Assembly: GCF_001187845.1 (NCBI RefSeq) | Contig: NZ_CP012160.1 | Span: 1,302,001-1,366,000 of the forward strand | Origin: Octadecabacter temperatus | GTDB lineage: Bacteria > Pseudomonadota > Alphaproteobacteria > Rhodobacterales > Rhodobacteraceae | Length of the DNA stretch: 64,000 nucleotides | Direction of reading: 5' to 3' | Part shown: positions 62,422 through 64,000 of the stretch, piece after piece | Layout: every line of letters starts with the position of its first letter | How positions within the stretch are numbered: the stretch's first letter is position 1 | Program-made: the position numbers and the translations under genes | The notes under the pieces: model-generated | The model's input: only the letters and a program-made list of their open reading frames with translations | Databases searched by the model: none | Told to the model about the DNA's origin: nothing

Positions 62422-62784
62422 TTAACCCTGTAAAAACAGGCAGCAGCCCGTCAAAAGAACGGGTGTTTCGCCGCGTTGTGTAAGGACCCGTGCAGTATAT
62501 GGGCCTGTTTCGCAAGCGTTTGGCTCAACGATCAAAATCGCGCTATCGCCACGCCCGATCAGCGTAAACGCACGCGGCCAGTCTGCACCTTCCGCAGGCG
62601 TGTCCAGCATGATCGTCATGTTCGACGCGCCGTGATATTCAAATTCGCCTTGGCTGCCGTCTAGGGACATAGACCATTCCGGTTCAACGCCGCCGCAAGT
62701 TAGAGGCGTTGGAAGCAATACGGGCTCTTGTGCGTTCGCGATCGATGTGAGGCCGACCAGAAGAAGTGTACTCAATATTCGCAT
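62422..62784 (-). CDS. Small secreted protein of unknown function
   Basis: A 120-residue protein with a signal peptide (cut near SIANAQ) and four mature cysteines (TCGGVEPEWSMSLDG, EPNACETGP, and the pair LLTGCCLFLQG near the end). It ends five bases before the EamA start and is probably co-transcribed with it. No family recognised with confidence; resembles small periplasmic proteins with a compact disulfide fold. Confidence 0.75.
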   Translation of the reverse strand: MRILSTLLLVGLTSIANAQEPVLLPTPLTCGGVEPEWSMSLDGSQGEFEYHGASNMTIMLDTPAEGADWPRAFTLIGRGDSAILIVEPNACETGPYTARVLTQRGETPVLLTGCCLFLQG

Positions 62785-62807
62785 ACCGATGATCCTAAAC
62801 TTTACCG

Positions 62808-63476
62808 TTAGTGAAGCAACCCAACAGATTTGTGAGGGGATATGGAATAGGCCGCTGCGCGCGCGCCGTTAAACCAAATCGCGATGCTTTCGCGGAACAA
62901 AACAGGCCAGCCAATTCTGTTTTCAGGTTGGGTACGCCGCACGTCTTCGGACATGATCAGATGAAACGACATGGTGTTCAGCAGGTCCATCTCCCAACGG
63001 GCCCAATGAAACGACATCCATGAGCGGGGCAGGTGGAATGCTTCTGTCACGAGGATGATGTCCTGTGCATCGCGTGTCAGGTCTAGTGAAAATAGGGCGT
63101 TCTGCAGTGTAGACTGGGCGCGGCCTTCGATGATGGTGTTTTCTTCTGGAACTCCAAGGGACTGAGCGTAGCGTGCCATTTGCCCACCTGCGTTTGGACC
63201 ATCTTCGCGCGCGACGCCACCTGAGAACACGATGGCGGGCGCTAGATCGGCCTCAAAAAGCTGCACGCAGCGATCAACGCGGGCTAGGGCGGCTGCATCA
63301 AGGGTGCCATCCGCGCTCATTCCCGCACCAAGGCAAATGATTACATCCGCCTTTTGGATTTCGCGCACGTCAGGTTCAGGCCATAGGAATGTCCACGCCA
63401 GCATTGCCAGTGTCATCACAATGTAAGCCGCGAAGCCAAGCTTTGCGAACCGTCCGACAAATCGGACGAGACGCAT
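62808..63476 (-). CDS. YdcF/DUF218 family membrane protein
   Basis: A 222-residue protein with one N-terminal membrane helix (residues 15-35) and a DUF218 domain, with the starting ADVIICLGAG and the later IILVTEAFHLPRSWMSFHWA and TIIEGRAQSTLQNALFS. The family (YdcF, SanA) has a Rossmann-like fold and unknown activity, linked to envelope permeability in some members. It overlaps the guaA stop by one base (TAATG). An upstream GTG at 63485 is possible. Confidence 0.85.
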   Translation of the reverse strand: MRLVRFVGRFAKLGFAAYIVMTLAMLAWTFLWPEPDVREIQKADVIICLGAGMSADGTLDAAALARVDRCVQLFEADLAPAIVFSGGVAREDGPNAGGQMARYAQSLGVPEENTIIEGRAQSTLQNALFSLDLTRDAQDIILVTEAFHLPRSWMSFHWARWEMDLLNTMSFHLIMSEDVRRTQPENRIGWPVLFRESIAIWFNGARAAAYSISPHKSVGLLH

Positions 63477-64000
63477 TACTCCCACTCAATCGTTCCTGGG
63501 GGTTTGGACGTGATGTCATAGGTGACGCGGTTAATACCTGCGACCTCATTGATGATGCGCGTGGCGGTTTCGCCCAAGAACTCGTGACTAAACGGATAAT
63601 AATCCGCTGTCATACCATCGACAGACGTCACAGCGCGCAGTGCACATGCGAAGTCATAGGTGCGCCCGTCGCCCATCACACCAACGGTGCGGACCGGAAG
63701 GATCGCGACAAAGGCCTGCCAGATATCGTCATACAAACCGTGTTTGCGGATCTGATCGATGTAAACGGCATCGGCTTCACGCAGGATATCCAACTTCTGA
63801 CGGGTGATTTCACCCGGGCAGCGGATCGCAAGACCCGGTCCAGGGAAGGGATGGCGACCGATAAAGCTGGCAGGTAGGCCAAGCTCATGTCCCAACACGC
63901 GCACTTCGTCTTTGAACAGCTCACGCAGCGGTTCGACCAGTTTCAGGCCCATTTTCTCAGGCAAGCCACCAACATTGTGGTGCGACTTGATCGTTACAGA
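63476..64000 (-). CDS. guaA: GMP synthase (glutamine-hydrolysing), C-terminal part only
   Basis: The frame is open to the right edge of the window, so the N-terminal glutaminase and ATP-pyrophosphatase parts lie outside. The visible about 174 residues include [50 protein letters not shown] and the C-terminal dimerisation domain ending [18 protein letters not shown], which is diagnostic for GuaA (XMP to GMP). Confidence 0.96.
   Translation of the reverse strand, partial: SVTIKSHHNVGGLPEKMGLKLVEPLRELFKDEVRVLGHELGLPASFIGRHPFPGPGLAIRCPGEITRQKLDILREADAVYIDQIRKHGLYDDIWQAFVAILPVRTVGVMGDGRTYDFACALRAVTSVDGMTADYYPFSHEFLGETATRIINEVAGINRVTYDITSKPPGTIEWE

Overview
The window looks like a chromosomal segment of a marine alphaproteobacterium of the order Rhodobacterales (Roseobacter-type Rhodobacteraceae). 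This rests on gene order and protein type: a suf operon carrying YIP1-like membrane genes, an IalB-family protein, Hint-domain secreted proteins, Tat-dependent oligopeptide-type binding proteins, and the frr-uppS-cdsA-dxr-rseP-bamA-ompH-fabZ-lpxA-lpxI-lpxB envelope cluster. GC is moderate. I see no insertion sequence, prophage, CRISPR array or rRNA operon; almost everything is host chromosome. The last gene (guaA) runs off the right edge, and the left edge starts just inside the suf operon.

Layout. (1) 1-5.0 kb: 3' part of the suf Fe-S assembly operon (small membrane protein, sufC, sufD, two YIP1-like membrane proteins, sufS), then tRNA-Arg(CCG) and about 530 bases with no convincing gene. 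(2) 5.5-10.7 kb: phosphoglucomutase, then a TetR regulator divergent from a two-subunit molybdenum hydroxylase with a clear inverted repeat between them. (3) 10.7-13.4 kb: an unusual 895-residue protein joining an animal-type haem peroxidase, a repetitive Asp/Gly-rich region and a C-terminal Hint domain. (4) 13.5-19.4 kb: cell-wall and lipid A genes (DUF882 peptidase-like, L,D-transpeptidase, lpxD, a dedicated acyl carrier protein and ketoacyl synthase) and an IalB protein. (5) 19.4-28.2 kb: a stretch with possible small RNAs, a HerA-like ATPase, an XRE regulator with a Cys-rich tail, a CorC-type protein, xerD, two uncharacterised envelope genes, aroK-aroB and ssb. (6) 28.4-36.7 kb: a lytic transglycosylase and a complete oligopeptide-type ABC transporter with an AraC regulator upstream.

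(7) 36.7-50.7 kb is the housekeeping core. miaA diverges from pyrH, followed by an uncharacterised secreted protein, frr, and then undecaprenyl-PP synthesis, CDP-diacylglycerol synthesis, DXP reductoisomerase, the RseP protease, BamA, an OmpH/Skp chaperone and the lipid A early pathway. A 43-residue membrane protein lies between rseP and bamA. LpxI carries an unusual hydrophobic insertion. (8) 50.8-54.2 kb: an HpcH/HpaI aldolase, a Ppx/GppA phosphatase and a 'virulence factor'-methylenetetrahydrofolate reductase pair. (9) 54.2-55.3 kb is a gene-poor, apparently decayed stretch. (10) 55.2-64 kb: an SDR gene with a MerR-type promoter and its likely MerR regulator, a PPK2-TetR pair, MetA (with the acetyl-CoA-type residue), a P-loop protein, a FadL-type porin, an EamA exporter, a small secreted protein, a YdcF protein and the guaA 3' end.

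Most genes act on the envelope (lipid A, peptidoglycan, outer-membrane assembly, secreted proteins) or on core metabolism. The most novel items are the peroxidase-Hint fusion, the candidate minus-strand small RNA with an anti-Shine-Dalgarno loop at 19.7 kb, the LpxI insertion, and the small rseP-bamA protein.
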